A stretch of 64,000 bases of DNA from an uncultured bacterium (GCA_937996235.1 CALKVK010000009.1:62001-126000), one strand, 5' to 3'; numbered from the stretch's first letter, positions 39,591 through 48,764 are shown. The notes: generated by a model not told the origin, from the letters alone. Made by a program: numbers and translations.

Positions 39591-41296
39591 GGGAGCGCCT
39601 GCGCGAGGTGCTCCTCCAGCGCCGGCTGCTCAGCGCCGAGCGCTTCGAGGAGTGCGTGCTCGAGGAGAACCGGACGGGCGAGTCGCTCGACCGGATCTTC
39701 CTGCAGAAGGGCTATCTCACCGAGATGGACATGCTGCGGGCGTTCGGCGACGTCCTCGGGCTCGAGGTCGTCGAGAACCTGACGCAGGTGCAGGTGCCCG
39801 TCGAGTTCGTCAACCAGGTGCCCGTGCAGTTCGCGCGCAGCTACAACGTCATCGGCGTCGCGTCCGACATCCACGGACTGCGCGTCGCGACGTGCTCGCC
39901 GTTCGAGACCAACGCGCTCGACGACCTGGCCACGCTGCTGTCGGTCGAGGTCGAGCCGGTGCTCGCGCCGCGCGTCGAGATCACGAACTCGATCAACCAT
40001 GCGTACAAGCGCAAGGCGGACGTGGTCGACGAGGCGCTCGACGACCTCGACGGCGGCGACATCGACCTGCTGACGGCCGACGTGGACGTCGCGGAGGACA
40101 TCCTCGACGTCGCCAACAAGGCGCCGATCATCAAGCTCGTGAACATGATCCTGTTCCAGGCGCTGAAGATGCGCGCCTCGGACGTGCACCTGCACCCCTA
40201 CGAGGACCGGCTCCAGGTGCGCAACCGCATCGACGGCATCCTGTACGACATGGAGGCCATCCCGAAGCGCGTGCAGGACGCGGTGGTCAGCCGCATCAAG
40301 ATCATGGGCAAGATGGACATCGCCGAGCGCCGCCTGCCGCAGGACGGCCGCGCGACGATCAAGCTCGGCGACGGCGAGGTGGACGTGCGCATCTCGTCGG
40401 TGCCGACGAGCAACGGCGAGCGCATCGTCATGCGTCTCCTCGACATGACCGCGCGCGTGCTGCGCATGGAGGAGCTGGGTCTCGACCCCGTGAACCTCGG
40501 TCTCCTGAGCCGCTTCGTGCACTACACGCACGGGATCATCCTCGTCACGGGCCCGACGGGCTCGGGCAAGACGACGACGCTCTACGCCGTGCTGCAGGAG
40601 ATCAACTCGGCCGAGAAGAACTGCATCACGATCGAAGATCCCATCGAGTACCACCTCGACGGCATCAGCCAGATCCAGGTGAACAACAAGAAGGGCCTGA
40701 CCTTCGCCACCGGACTGCGCAGCCTGATGCGTCAGGACCCCGACGTGATGATGGTCGGCGAGATCCGCGACGAGGAGACGGCCAAGATCGCGACGCAGGC
40801 CGCCCTCACGGGCCACCTGGTGTTCTCGACGCTGCACACCAACGACGCCGCCGGCGCCGTGGCGCGCATGCTGAACTTCGGCGTCGAGCCGTACCTCGTC
40901 GCGTCGTCGGTGCTCGTCGTGATCGCGCAGCGCCTCGTGCGCGTGATCTGCCCGGAGTGCCGCGAGTCGTTCGTGCCGACGGGGGCGGATCTGCTCGAGC
41001 TGAAGGACATCGGTCTGACGCCCGACGACCTGCCCGACGGCCGGCTGCACCGCGGCACCGGCTGCGCCAACTGCTTCCAGACGGGGTACGTGGACCGGAC
41101 GGCGATCTACGAGATCCTGCCCGTGACCGAGGAGGTGAAGGAGCAGGTGATGGCGCACGCGTCCGCGTCGGCGATCAAGCGCGCGTCGATCGAGCGCGGC
41201 TGCCGCACGCTCCGCATGGACGGCGCCGAGAAGGTGAAGAAGGGCGAGACGACCGTGCAGGAGGTCCTGCGCGTGACGCAGCTCGACATGTTCTGA
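39587..41296 (+). CDS. gspE: type II secretion ATPase GspE
   Basis: The 569-residue cytosolic traffic ATPase powers pseudopilus assembly. Visible are an N-terminal GspE/PilB N-domain, Walker A TGPTGSGKTTT near residue 321, the Asp box (ITIEDPIEY), Walker B MVGEIRDEETA and the His box LHTNDAAGA. A CPEC...CANC zinc region lies near the C-terminus. ATG overlaps the gspD stop. The N-domain is close to that of MshE/PilB proteins, so a type IV pilus role is a minor alternative. The GspG-like pseudopilin downstream favours type II secretion. Confidence 0.94.
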   Translation: MRERLREVLLQRRLLSAERFEECVLEENRTGESLDRIFLQKGYLTEMDMLRAFGDVLGLEVVENLTQVQVPVEFVNQVPVQFARSYNVIGVASDIHGLRVATCSPFETNALDDLATLLSVEVEPVLAPRVEITNSINHAYKRKADVVDEALDDLDGGDIDLLTADVDVAEDILDVANKAPIIKLVNMILFQALKMRASDVHLHPYEDRLQVRNRIDGILYDMEAIPKRVQDAVVSRIKIMGKMDIAERRLPQDGRATIKLGDGEVDVRISSVPTSNGERIVMRLLDMTARVLRMEELGLDPVNLGLLSRFVHYTHGIILVTGPTGSGKTTTLYAVLQEINSAEKNCITIEDPIEYHLDGISQIQVNNKKGLTFATGLRSLMRQDPDVMMVGEIRDEETAKIATQAALTGHLVFSTLHTNDAAGAVARMLNFGVEPYLVASSVLVVIAQRLVRVICPECRESFVPTGADLLELKDIGLTPDDLPDGRLHRGTGCANCFQTGYVDRTAIYEILPVTEEVKEQVMAHASASAIKRASIERGCRTLRMDGAEKVKKGETTVQEVLRVTQLDMF

Positions 41297-41312
41297 GCGC
41301 GCGCAGGGACGC

Positions 41313-42545
41313 ATGCCGGTCTACCAGTACAAGGGCTTCGACGTGGGCGGCCAGCCGCGTACGGGGATCGTCGACGCCGACTCCCCGCGCGACGCGCGCG
41401 GGCAGCTCCGCGCGATGCACGTGCACGTCACGGAGCTCGCGCCGCTCGACACGCTCACCGTCACCTCGCACAACCGCTTCCTGCCGGCGTTCCTGCAGCG
41501 CCGCCACCGCGAGGCGATCACGCTGCTCACGCGGCAGCTCGCGACGATGCTGCGCTCGGGCATCCCGCTCGCGTCGTGCCTCACCGCGCTGATCGAGCAG
41601 GCCGGCCACCCGGACCTCGAGATCGTGCTGCGCGACGTGCGCGAGAAGGTGACGCAGGGCGCGTCGCTCGCCGACGCGCTCGCCCACCACCCCGGCTACT
41701 TCGACGAGCTGTTCGTGAACATGGTCAAGGCCGGCGAGGTGGCCGGCAACCTCGACGTCATCCTCGGGCGCCTCGCCGACTTCACGCAGAAGCAGGACCG
41801 CGTCCGCGCCAAGCTCAAGGCGGCGATGGCGTACCCGATGGTGCTGATCTCGTTCGGCGTGATCGTCGTCATCGTGCTCATGACGTTCGTCGTGCCGCGC
41901 ATCCTGAAGCTCCTGCGCGGGACCGGACGCAAGAAGGTCAGCCTGCCGCTGCCCACCGAGATCCTCGTCAACGTGAGCTCGTTCGTGGGCCAGTACTGGT
42001 GGGTGATCCTGCTCCTGCTGATCGCGGCGTACGCGACGTTCCGCGTCGCGCTGCGGAGCGAGGAGTTCCGCTACGCGTGGGACCGCTTCCGGCTGCGCAT
42101 CCCCGTCATCGGCGACCTCTTCCGAAAGGTCAGCGTGTCGCGCTTCTGCGTCACGCTCTCGACGCTGCTGAAGAGCGGCATCCCGGCGCTGCAGGCGCTG
42201 AACATCGTCAAGGGCATCGTCAGCAACACGGTGATGGCGCGCGTCGTCAGCGAGATCCACGACAAGATCGTCGAGGGCGCCGACATCTCCGGTCCGGTGA
42301 AGCGCTCCGGAGTCTTTCCGCCGGTCGTCGGCTACATGATCGCGGTCGGCGAGCAGGCCGGCACGCTCGAGGAGATGCTCGAGCGCGTCGCCGAGGCCTA
42401 CGACGACGAGATCGAGATCACGTCCCAGAAGGTCACGGCCATGGTGGAGCCGATCCTGATCATCGCTCTCGCGCTGGTGATCGGGTTCATCGTGATCGCG
42501 ATCCTGCTGCCGATCCTGCAGCTCGGCCAGACCGCCGGGGTCTGA
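41313..42545 (+). CDS. gspF: type II secretion inner membrane platform protein GspF
   Basis: The 410-residue membrane protein begins MPVYQYKGFDVGG, the usual start of GspF/PilC. It has two T2SSF domains (about residues 70-195 and 275-398), each with the pattern TRQLATMLRSGIPL or LSTLLKSGIPAL, then a GxxxGxL-like VKAGEVAGNLD or IAVGEQAGTLEEML. Membrane helices are visible at about 170-195, 225-245 and 375-400. It anchors GspE and the growing pseudopilus at the inner membrane. Spacing to gspE is 16 bp. Confidence 0.94.
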   Translation: MPVYQYKGFDVGGQPRTGIVDADSPRDARGQLRAMHVHVTELAPLDTLTVTSHNRFLPAFLQRRHREAITLLTRQLATMLRSGIPLASCLTALIEQAGHPDLEIVLRDVREKVTQGASLADALAHHPGYFDELFVNMVKAGEVAGNLDVILGRLADFTQKQDRVRAKLKAAMAYPMVLISFGVIVVIVLMTFVVPRILKLLRGTGRKKVSLPLPTEILVNVSSFVGQYWWVILLLLIAAYATFRVALRSEEFRYAWDRFRLRIPVIGDLFRKVSVSRFCVTLSTLLKSGIPALQALNIVKGIVSNTVMARVVSEIHDKIVEGADISGPVKRSGVFPPVVGYMIAVGEQAGTLEEMLERVAEAYDDEIEITSQKVTAMVEPILIIALALVIGFIVIAILLPILQLGQTAGV

Positions 42546-42628
42546 CGGGCTCGGCGCCGGGAAGCCGCCGCCGCCCCGATCGTCTAAGCTCGTAGCGCCG
42601 CGGCCGCGCGGCTCTGAGGAGGTCCGAG

Positions 42629-43060
42629 ATGCGCCATGCCGGTTCGCCCCGCCGCTCCCGCAGGAGCGGCTTCTCGCTCATCGAGCTCATGGTCGTGATC
42701 ACGATCATCGGGCTCCTCGGCGGGATCGTCGGCGTCAACGTCTTCAAGTACATGAAGCGCGCCAACATCAGCACGACCAAGACGCAGATGCGCTCGATCG
42801 AACAGGCGATCGCGGGGTACAAGCTCGAGCACCGGCGGCTGCCCGACACGCTCGACGAGCTGATGGGCGAGGAGGGCGACCTCGGCGAGGGCCCCGTTCC
42901 CAAGGACGCCTGGGGCAACGACTTCTTCTACGAGGCGCGCGGCAGCAAGGACTACGACCTGATCTCGTGGGGCGCCGACGGCGTCGAGGGCGGCGACGAC
43001 GAGGACGCCGACATCGATCGTGCGGCGCTGCGGGAGTCGGGCAACTCGCAGGGCGACTGA
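42629..43060 (+). CDS. gspG: major pseudopilin GspG
   Basis: The 143-residue prepilin has a basic leader ending RRSG and a prepilin peptidase site before FSLIE, with the conserved Glu at +5 (E19) and a hydrophobic helix. The soluble part has RLPDTLDELM, then PKDAWGNDFFY and SWGADGVEGGDDEDADI, which is the calcium-binding GspG signature. It should form the shaft of the pseudopilus. The gene stands 83 bp after gspF. The C-terminus has about 15 residues beyond the usual end. Confidence 0.93.
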   Translation: MRHAGSPRRSRRSGFSLIELMVVITIIGLLGGIVGVNVFKYMKRANISTTKTQMRSIEQAIAGYKLEHRRLPDTLDELMGEEGDLGEGPVPKDAWGNDFFYEARGSKDYDLISWGADGVEGGDDEDADIDRAALRESGNSQGD

Positions 43061-43062
43061 GG

Positions 43063-43632
43063 GTGCGCACCCGGCGCCTGCCGAGCCGTGGCTTCACCTT
43101 CATCGAGATGATGGTGGTCGTCGCGATCCTCGGCCTGCTCTCGGCGCTCGTCGTGGTGAACCTCGACGGAGTGACCGCGCACTCGCAGCTCTCGCGCAGC
43201 GCGCGCGACCTCGGCAACAAGCTGCAGTTCCTGCGCGACGTGGCCGTGGTGCAGTCGCGCGAGATGGGCCTCGAGATCGACATCGAGCACCAGCGCTGGC
43301 GCGAGGTGGACCGGCCGTCGGCGGCCGAGTTCCCGGACCCGGACGAGCGCGAGGACGAGACGTTCTACGGCTCCTGGTACGAGATGCCCGACGGCGTGTC
43401 GCTCGAGGAGGTCGCGTTCGGCCGCCACGACGCGGAGGTCGACTCGCGCTTCGAGCTCTCGTTCAACGAGCGCGGCGAGCTCTTCCCCTCGGGCTTCGTC
43501 GCGTACCTGACGCACGAGAAGCTCGGGCCGGAGCGCGGACTCTCGGTCGAGGTGAGCGGACTGACGGGCGCCGTCGACTACCGCGACGGGCACGTGGAGG
43601 CCGAGGAAGTGCGCGACGAGAACGACTTCTGA
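43063..43632 (+). CDS. minor pseudopilin, GspH-like
   Basis: The 189-residue product carries a prepilin leader (cleavage after RRLPSRG, then FTFIEMMVV, Glu at +5) and one hydrophobic helix. The acidic globular domain that follows has VAVVQSREMGLEID, the position and composition expected for GspH/FimT-type minor pseudopilins. The GTG start lies 2 bp after the gspG stop, preceded by a weak GAGGG. Its length fits GspH. Assignment rests on order (between gspG and a GspI-like gene) and the VQSRE segment more than on whole-length similarity. Confidence 0.75.
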   Translation: MRTRRLPSRGFTFIEMMVVVAILGLLSALVVVNLDGVTAHSQLSRSARDLGNKLQFLRDVAVVQSREMGLEIDIEHQRWREVDRPSAAEFPDPDEREDETFYGSWYEMPDGVSLEEVAFGRHDAEVDSRFELSFNERGELFPSGFVAYLTHEKLGPERGLSVEVSGLTGAVDYRDGHVEAEEVRDENDF

Positions 43633-44219
43633 TGCGCGGCGCCCGCGGTCCGCGCCGCCCCACCGGCTTCACGCTGCTCGAGGTCCTCGCGGCCGCGGCG
43701 CTGTTCGCGCTCATGTCGGCGCTCATCCTCGTGAACGTGGTCAGCAGCTCCGACACCGCGCTGCGCTCGATCCGCGCCCGCGAGCTGCGGCTCCTGGCCG
43801 AGCGCCGGCTCGGCGAGATCGAGACCTTCGAGAAGCACTACGACGCGACGAACTTCCCGTCGCAGGACTCGGACGACTACGGCGAGGAGTGGCGCGACTG
43901 GGAGTGGGACCTCGTGACGCGCGACGTCGTGATCCGCGGGACGACGAACGACGAGGCGGCGGAGTACCTCTTCGGCAAGCCCGCGGAGGACGACGAGGAG
44001 ACCGACCCGAGCGGCGACGCCGGCGGCTCGTCGGCCGACCCGGCCAAGAAGGAGGGCGCGACGCAGTACCTGCGCGAGCTCACGCTCACGGTCAGCGCCC
44101 CGCGCGACGACGCCGCCGGCGACGAGCGCGACTCGGTGACGGTCGTCGTGTTCCTGCCCATCGTGACGCAGCCGGGCGCCGCGGCGCCGGCCCCCGGACC
44201 CGGCGGCGGCGGCAACTGA
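43632..44219 (+). CDS. minor pseudopilin, GspI-like
   Basis: The 195-residue product has a class III leader ending RRPTG before FTLLEVLAAAALFALM, typical of GspI, with Glu at +5. Then comes ALRSIRARELRLLAERRLGEIE, resembling the GspI helix after the membrane segment. The middle is unusually acidic (DDEETDPSGD) and the end is Pro/Gly-rich, so the globular part is longer than the compact GspI of Proteobacteria. ATG overlaps the previous stop (TGATG). GspI nucleates the pseudopilus tip with GspJ and GspK. Confidence 0.7.
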   Translation: MRGARGPRRPTGFTLLEVLAAAALFALMSALILVNVVSSSDTALRSIRARELRLLAERRLGEIETFEKHYDATNFPSQDSDDYGEEWRDWEWDLVTRDVVIRGTTNDEAAEYLFGKPAEDDEETDPSGDAGGSSADPAKKEGATQYLRELTLTVSAPRDDAAGDERDSVTVVVFLPIVTQPGAAAPAPGPGGGGN

Positions 44220-44220
44220 C

Positions 44221-44982
44221 GTGCGACGCCGCGCGACCTGCGGTCTGACGGTGCTCGAGGTGACCGCGGCCTCGTTCATCCTGCTGCTGTTCCTGACCGC
44301 GCTCTTCGGCACGATCTCCACGCTCTCGAACCAGCGCACGCTGATCGAGCGCAGCGCGCTGCCCTACTCGATCGGCCCGGCCGTGCTCGACGTCATCTGC
44401 GACGACCTGCGCTCCGCGCTGATCGAGCCGTACAAGGACTTCGACGCGTTCCGCGCCGAGGGCGACACCATCGGCGGCGCGGACACGACGAAGATCGACT
44501 TCGTCACGGCGGTCTCGTCGCGCGCGAAGGTCCGCGTGGACGACGAGTGGGTGCGCTCGGCGCTCTGCGAGGTGGGCTACCGGCTGCGCCGCAGCGAACA
44601 CGCCGAGGGACTGTACGCGCTCTACCGGCGCGAGGACTTCGGCGTCGACGACAAGCCGCTCGAGGGCGGCAAGTACTACAAGCTCTGCGACCGCGTGGTG
44701 GAGTTCCGCCTCGACTTCTTCAAGGACGACCCGGGCGACCCGGAGGCGGACGACGCCGAGGGTCTGCGCGACTGGGACGCACAGAAGGAGAAGCTGCTGC
44801 CGTGGAGCGTGCGCGTGACGCTCACGCTGCTCCCGCCCGTCGACGTGGACGACCGCGGCGACCCCGTCGAGGAGGTCGAGCCGCGCACGTTCACGCGCTA
44901 CGTCAGCTTCCCGCAGCGCTTCGACACCGACGCGACGCCGGCCGGAGGGGGCAGCGGCAACCCCGGCAGCGGCGGGAACTGA
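44221..44982 (+). CDS. minor pseudopilin, GspJ-like
   Basis: The 253-residue protein has a short prepilin leader (MRRRATCG, then LTVLEVTAASFILLLFL), with Leu instead of Phe at +1 but Glu at +5. The soluble region includes VLDVICDDLRSAL, a GspJ-type segment, and LCDRVVEFRLDFF, close to the V-x-x-F-x-x-x-F pattern in GspJ. The C-terminus is Gly/Ser/Asn-rich. The GTG lies one base after the upstream stop. No gspK, L or M follows; the next gene is on the other strand. Confidence 0.68.
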   Translation: MRRRATCGLTVLEVTAASFILLLFLTALFGTISTLSNQRTLIERSALPYSIGPAVLDVICDDLRSALIEPYKDFDAFRAEGDTIGGADTTKIDFVTAVSSRAKVRVDDEWVRSALCEVGYRLRRSEHAEGLYALYRREDFGVDDKPLEGGKYYKLCDRVVEFRLDFFKDDPGDPEADDAEGLRDWDAQKEKLLPWSVRVTLTLLPPVDVDDRGDPVEEVEPRTFTRYVSFPQRFDTDATPAGGGSGNPGSGGN

Positions 44983-45003
44983 GACGCGCGGCGGCAGCCC
45001 GGC

Positions 45004-46125
45004 TCAGACGAGGCCGTGGCGCGGGAGCGGCGGCAGCACGCGCTCCACGGTCCGCACGAGCTCGGCGCCGGCTTCCTTCAGGCGCAGGACGAGCGGGTTC
45101 GCGACGTCCCGCAGGATCGTGAGCTCGTCCGCCTTGCTGGTGCGGGCGAGCACGACGGGGACCTCGATCTCGGACTCGCCGACCACGAGCGGCACGGCGT
45201 CCTCGCCGGTCTTCTCGATCGCGACCGGCTCGGGATCGCGCCGCATGTGGACGACGAGCTCCGACGCGCCGTACTCCTCGAGCTCGTTCAGGACCCTGCG
45301 GCCGAGCCAGGGTGCGGTCGAGTCGGTGCGCGTGCGCTCGCGGTTGGCGAACCAGGCGTTGTGCACGCGGCTGCCCTCGAGGTCGGCGAGGTGGCGCATC
45401 CCGTGCACGCCGCCCGTGTAGAGCACCACCACGTCGTGCGCGCCGAGCGCGACCACGTGGAAGATCATCGTGCCGTCGCCGTCCTCGTCGGGCGCCTCGG
45501 GGACGACCGACGCGACGCGGTAGACGACGCGCGAGCCGACGACGAGCGGCACCACGTCGCCGAGGCTCGCGCGCGGCTCCGCCACCTGGATCACCGGGCG
45601 GAAGCGGCGCGTCACGGCGCGCACGTCCACGCTGGCCTGCAGGCCCTCCTCGAGCGAGGCGAGCATCGCCGCCGCCTCGTCGCGCCGCGCGGTGGTGGTC
45701 CCGGCGGCCTGCACCTCCGCGCGTAGCGCGGCGACCTTCTTCTCGAGCATCTCGCGCTGGTTGCCGGGGAAGTCGCGCCCGCGCACGACCGCGCGCACGC
45801 TGTCCTCGAGCAGGAACGGGTCGACGTCCACGATCGCGACGTCGCGCGGCGCACGCGCGAGCTCGCTCTCGCCCTGGACGTCGCGCTGGCGCGCGAGTCC
45901 CGCGGACTCGAGCCGCTCGACGACGCGGCTGCGCGACCAGGGCAGGACGATCCGCCCGCGCTGGCGTGCGCGCAGCACGTGCCCCGCGTTGCCGAGCGAG
46001 TCGTGGCCCGGGCGCTCGTCGCGGTCGTCCTCGACGTCGACCACCTGGCCGGCGTCGAGCCAGTACGGGACGAGCCCATCCGGCCACGTCTCGGGGCGTT
46101 CGCGGGTGTGTGCGGCGTTCTCCAT
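45004..46125 (-). CDS. uncharacterised cytosolic protein divergent from prkA
   Basis: I do not recognise this 373-residue protein. It has no signal peptide or membrane helix. Residues about 120-165 look like a charged coiled coil. The second half is beta-rich, with GDGTMIFHVVALGAHDVVVL, a conserved-looking HGMRHLADLEG, then ELEEYGASELVVHMRRD. The C-terminus has LARTSKADELTILRDVANP. The start is supported by GGAG upstream. It shares the 145-bp divergent spacer 46126-46270 with the PrkA-family kinase gene, so joint regulation is plausible. The protein might be a partner or substrate of that kinase; this is inference only. Confidence 0.6.
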   Translation of the reverse strand: MENAAHTRERPETWPDGLVPYWLDAGQVVDVEDDRDERPGHDSLGNAGHVLRARQRGRIVLPWSRSRVVERLESAGLARQRDVQGESELARAPRDVAIVDVDPFLLEDSVRAVVRGRDFPGNQREMLEKKVAALRAEVQAAGTTTARRDEAAAMLASLEEGLQASVDVRAVTRRFRPVIQVAEPRASLGDVVPLVVGSRVVYRVASVVPEAPDEDGDGTMIFHVVALGAHDVVVLYTGGVHGMRHLADLEGSRVHNAWFANRERTRTDSTAPWLGRRVLNELEEYGASELVVHMRRDPEPVAIEKTGEDAVPLVVGESEIEVPVVLARTSKADELTILRDVANPLVLRLKEAGAELVRTVERVLPPLPRHGLV

Positions 46126-46270
46126 CCGGGTCTCCGCTCCCTCATCGGAAGGCGGGCGTCGCGTCTTGACGCCCTACCGGCCGCGGTCCCCGGCGCACCT
46201 GGACGGAGCCGATCCTCGACGGGCTTCTCGGACAGGCTCCCGGCGCCGGGCGAGCCCGTACCATGGGCCC

Positions 46271-48523
46271 ATGGACGACGCCCCCCTCGACCGGATCGCA
46301 CGGAGCGTCGCCGAGCGCTACGCGGGCGACCGACGTCTGCGCACGTTCGACGACCTCGTCGCCGAGTTCCCCGACGACCCGTACCGCCTGACGCGCAACG
46401 CCGTGCAGTACCTGCGCGACGCGATCGAGCACTTCGGCGTGTACACGGTGCCCGGGATCGGCGGCGAGGTGCCGCGCTGGATGCTGTTCGACGGTGCGCC
46501 CGACGAGGGCGTGCGCGCGCTGGTCGGCCAGGAGGCCGCGCAGCGCGCGGTCGTGGAGCGCATCTCCGCCGCGGCGCGCGAGGGCCGGCTCGACCGGATG
46601 CTCGTGCTCCACGGCCCGAACGGGTCGGGGAAGTCGAGCCTCGTCGAGCTCCTGCAGTGGGGTCTCGAGGCCTACAGCCACGAGCACGACGGCGCGCTCT
46701 ACGCGCTGCGCTGGATCTTCCCGAAGACGCCCGCCGAGGGCGCGGGGCTCGGCTTCGGGTCGTCGGGGGGCGGCCGCGCGCGCGACGACGGCTCCTCGTA
46801 CGCGCTCCTCGAACCGGAGGACGTGGCCGCGCGCGTCGTGTGCGAGCTGCGCTGCAACCCGCTGTTCGTCGTGCCCGACTCCGAGCGTCCGGCGCTGCTC
46901 GCCGCGGCGCTCGAGCGGGCCCCCCACCGCCGCAGCGAGTCGTTCCGGCACTTCCTCGCCGGCAACCTCTGCCCGCGCTGCAAGGAGATCTACGAGGCGC
47001 TCCTCGCCGCGTACCGCGGCGACTGGCGGCGCGTCGTGCGCCACGTGCAGGTCGAGCGCATCTTCGTCTCCCGGCGCTTCCGCAGCGCCGCGGTCGTCAC
47101 GCAGCCCCAGGGGACCGCCGACGCCCAGCTGCGGCTCGTCGCCGGGGACTCCGTCGCGGCCGGGCTGCCGCCGTTCCTGCACGCGACGCCGCTCTTCGAG
47201 GTGCTCGGCGACCTGCCCGACGCGAACCGCGGCGTGCTCGAGTTCAGCGACTTCCTGAAGCGCAACATCGAGTTCTCGAAGTACCTGCTGCAGACGACGG
47301 AGCGCGGGTTCGTCACGATCGGTCATCGCCTGTTCGAGCTCGACATCGTGTTCCTCGCGACCGCGAACGAGCGCCACCTCGAGGCGTTCAAGCAGATGCC
47401 CGAGTTCGCCTCGTTCCAGGCGCGGATGTCGTTCGTGCGCGTGCCGTACCTGCTCGAGACCGCGAAGGAGCGCACGATCTACGACGACATCTGCCGCGAG
47501 ATGTCGCGCAGCCGCCACGTCGCGCCGCACGTCGCCGCGGTCAGCGCGTTCTTCGCCGTCCTCACGCGCCTGCACCGCCCCGTCCGCGAGCACCACGACG
47601 AGGAGGTCCGCGCGATCGTCGTCGACCTGACCCCGACGGAGAAGGCGCAGCTCTACGGCGAGGGGCGCACGCCGGAGCGCCTCGACGCCGCGCGCGCACG
47701 GCTCCTGCTGCGCGCGCTCCCCGCGCTGCGCGACGAGTTCCAGAACGACCAGTGGTACGAGGGCCGGATCGGCGCGAGCGCCCGCGAGCTGCGGGCGACG
47801 CTCATGCGCGCGGCCGTGCGCGACGACGTGCCCTGCGTGTCGCACTCGGCGCTCCTCGCGGGGCTCGAGCACCTGATCTCGGACCCGTCGCTCTACCGCT
47901 TCCTGCAGGTCGAGGCGCAGGGCGCGTACCACGACGCGGCGGCGCTCCTCCGCGCGACCGCGCGGCGGCTCGGGGACTGGGTGCTGCGCGACGTGCAGGA
48001 GGCGCTCCAGCTCGTCTCCGAGGGCGAGTACGACCGGCGCTTCGACGCCTACTTCCAGCACCTCGTCGCGCACACGCGCGGCGGGACGGTCCGGGATCCC
48101 AACACCGGCGCCCGCGTGCCGCCCGACGAGCGCCTGCTCGAGTCCGTCGAGCGGCTGCTGCCGATCGCGGGCCCCGTGGATGCCTACCGCCGCGACGTCG
48201 TCGCGCGGATCGGGGCGTACGCGGTGGACCATCCCGAGGAGCGCACGATCGACTTCCGCGCGCTCTTCCCGGACATGCAGCGCGCGCTGCGGCGCCACTT
48301 CTTCGAGGAGCGACGCGAGGTCGTGGAGCGGGCGCAGGGACACCTGCTCCTGCACGGCACGGCGGCCTTCGACGACCTCGGCGAGGCGGACCGCCGCGTC
48401 GCGGAGCGGGCGATGCAGAACCTGACCGGACCCGCCGGCTACTGCGCGCACTGCGCGAAGGACGCCGTCCAGCTCGCCCTCGAGCGGCTCCGCGCAGGGG
48501 AGTCCGGAGGGGACGCGGCGTAA
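46271..48523 (+). CDS. PrkA-family serine protein kinase (AAA+ fold)
   Basis: The 750-residue protein matches the PrkA/YeaG family, whose members pair an AAA+ domain with a C-terminal PKA-like region and act in starvation or sporulation signalling. Walker A GPNGSGKS is at 115-122. Family blocks are ELRCNPLFVVP, FRHFLAGNLCPRCKEIYE, RGVLEFSDFLKRNIEFSKYLLQTTE, FLATANERHLEAFK and LTRLHRP. CAHC occurs near residue 730. It is longer than the roughly 640-690 residues common in the family. The partners usually seen with it, a YeaH/DUF444 protein and SpoVR, are not adjacent. ATG at 46271 is the start that gives the family's normal N-terminus. Confidence 0.88.
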   Translation: MDDAPLDRIARSVAERYAGDRRLRTFDDLVAEFPDDPYRLTRNAVQYLRDAIEHFGVYTVPGIGGEVPRWMLFDGAPDEGVRALVGQEAAQRAVVERISAAAREGRLDRMLVLHGPNGSGKSSLVELLQWGLEAYSHEHDGALYALRWIFPKTPAEGAGLGFGSSGGGRARDDGSSYALLEPEDVAARVVCELRCNPLFVVPDSERPALLAAALERAPHRRSESFRHFLAGNLCPRCKEIYEALLAAYRGDWRRVVRHVQVERIFVSRRFRSAAVVTQPQGTADAQLRLVAGDSVAAGLPPFLHATPLFEVLGDLPDANRGVLEFSDFLKRNIEFSKYLLQTTERGFVTIGHRLFELDIVFLATANERHLEAFKQMPEFASFQARMSFVRVPYLLETAKERTIYDDICREMSRSRHVAPHVAAVSAFFAVLTRLHRPVREHHDEEVRAIVVDLTPTEKAQLYGEGRTPERLDAARARLLLRALPALRDEFQNDQWYEGRIGASARELRATLMRAAVRDDVPCVSHSALLAGLEHLISDPSLYRFLQVEAQGAYHDAAALLRATARRLGDWVLRDVQEALQLVSEGEYDRRFDAYFQHLVAHTRGGTVRDPNTGARVPPDERLLESVERLLPIAGPVDAYRRDVVARIGAYAVDHPEERTIDFRALFPDMQRALRRHFFEERREVVERAQGHLLLHGTAAFDDLGEADRRVAERAMQNLTGPAGYCAHCAKDAVQLALERLRAGESGGDAA

Positions 48524-48606
48524 CGGCGTGGTGACGCGGTAACGTCGGAGCGCGGCCCGGAGGTGGGCCCCTCTCACGCAGTTCCGTCGCAACTCGTTTG
48601 TGCAAA

Positions 48607-48621
48607 ATCATCTAGGATGAT
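48607..48621. promoter_or_regulatory. ATCATC-TAG-GATGAT palindrome before the HEAT-repeat gene
   Basis: A perfect 6-bp inverted repeat with 3-base centre lies in an AT-richer patch (48597-48622), unusual for this GC-rich sequence. It is about 145 bp upstream of the HEAT-repeat start. The centre TAGGAT could serve as a -10 hexamer overlapped by an operator. No convincing -35 is seen at 16-18 bp. The rest of the 241-bp spacer to prkA has no gene. Confidence 0.35.
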
Positions 48622-48764
48622 CGTGCCGTCCGCAGCACGAGTTGCCGCCGCTGGCATCTCGGTTGCGGCACGGAGGAGTGGCGCGGCCGGCCCTCCGGCG
48701 GCGCCGAGTTCGATTGCGCGAGAGACCAGGACCGAGAACGTCCCCACGGAAGGAGGACCAGACG

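Noticed and set aside
39587..42545. Type IV pilus rather than type II secretion
   Set aside because: GspE and GspF resemble PilB/PilC, but the pseudopilin with the GspG calcium-site signature and the H/I/J-like minor pseudopilins favour type II secretion.
48642..48764. N-terminal extension of the HEAT-repeat protein
   Set aside because: It would be Arg/Pro-rich and would bury the signal peptide. ATG at 48765 has AAGGAGG at proper distance and starts directly with the signal.
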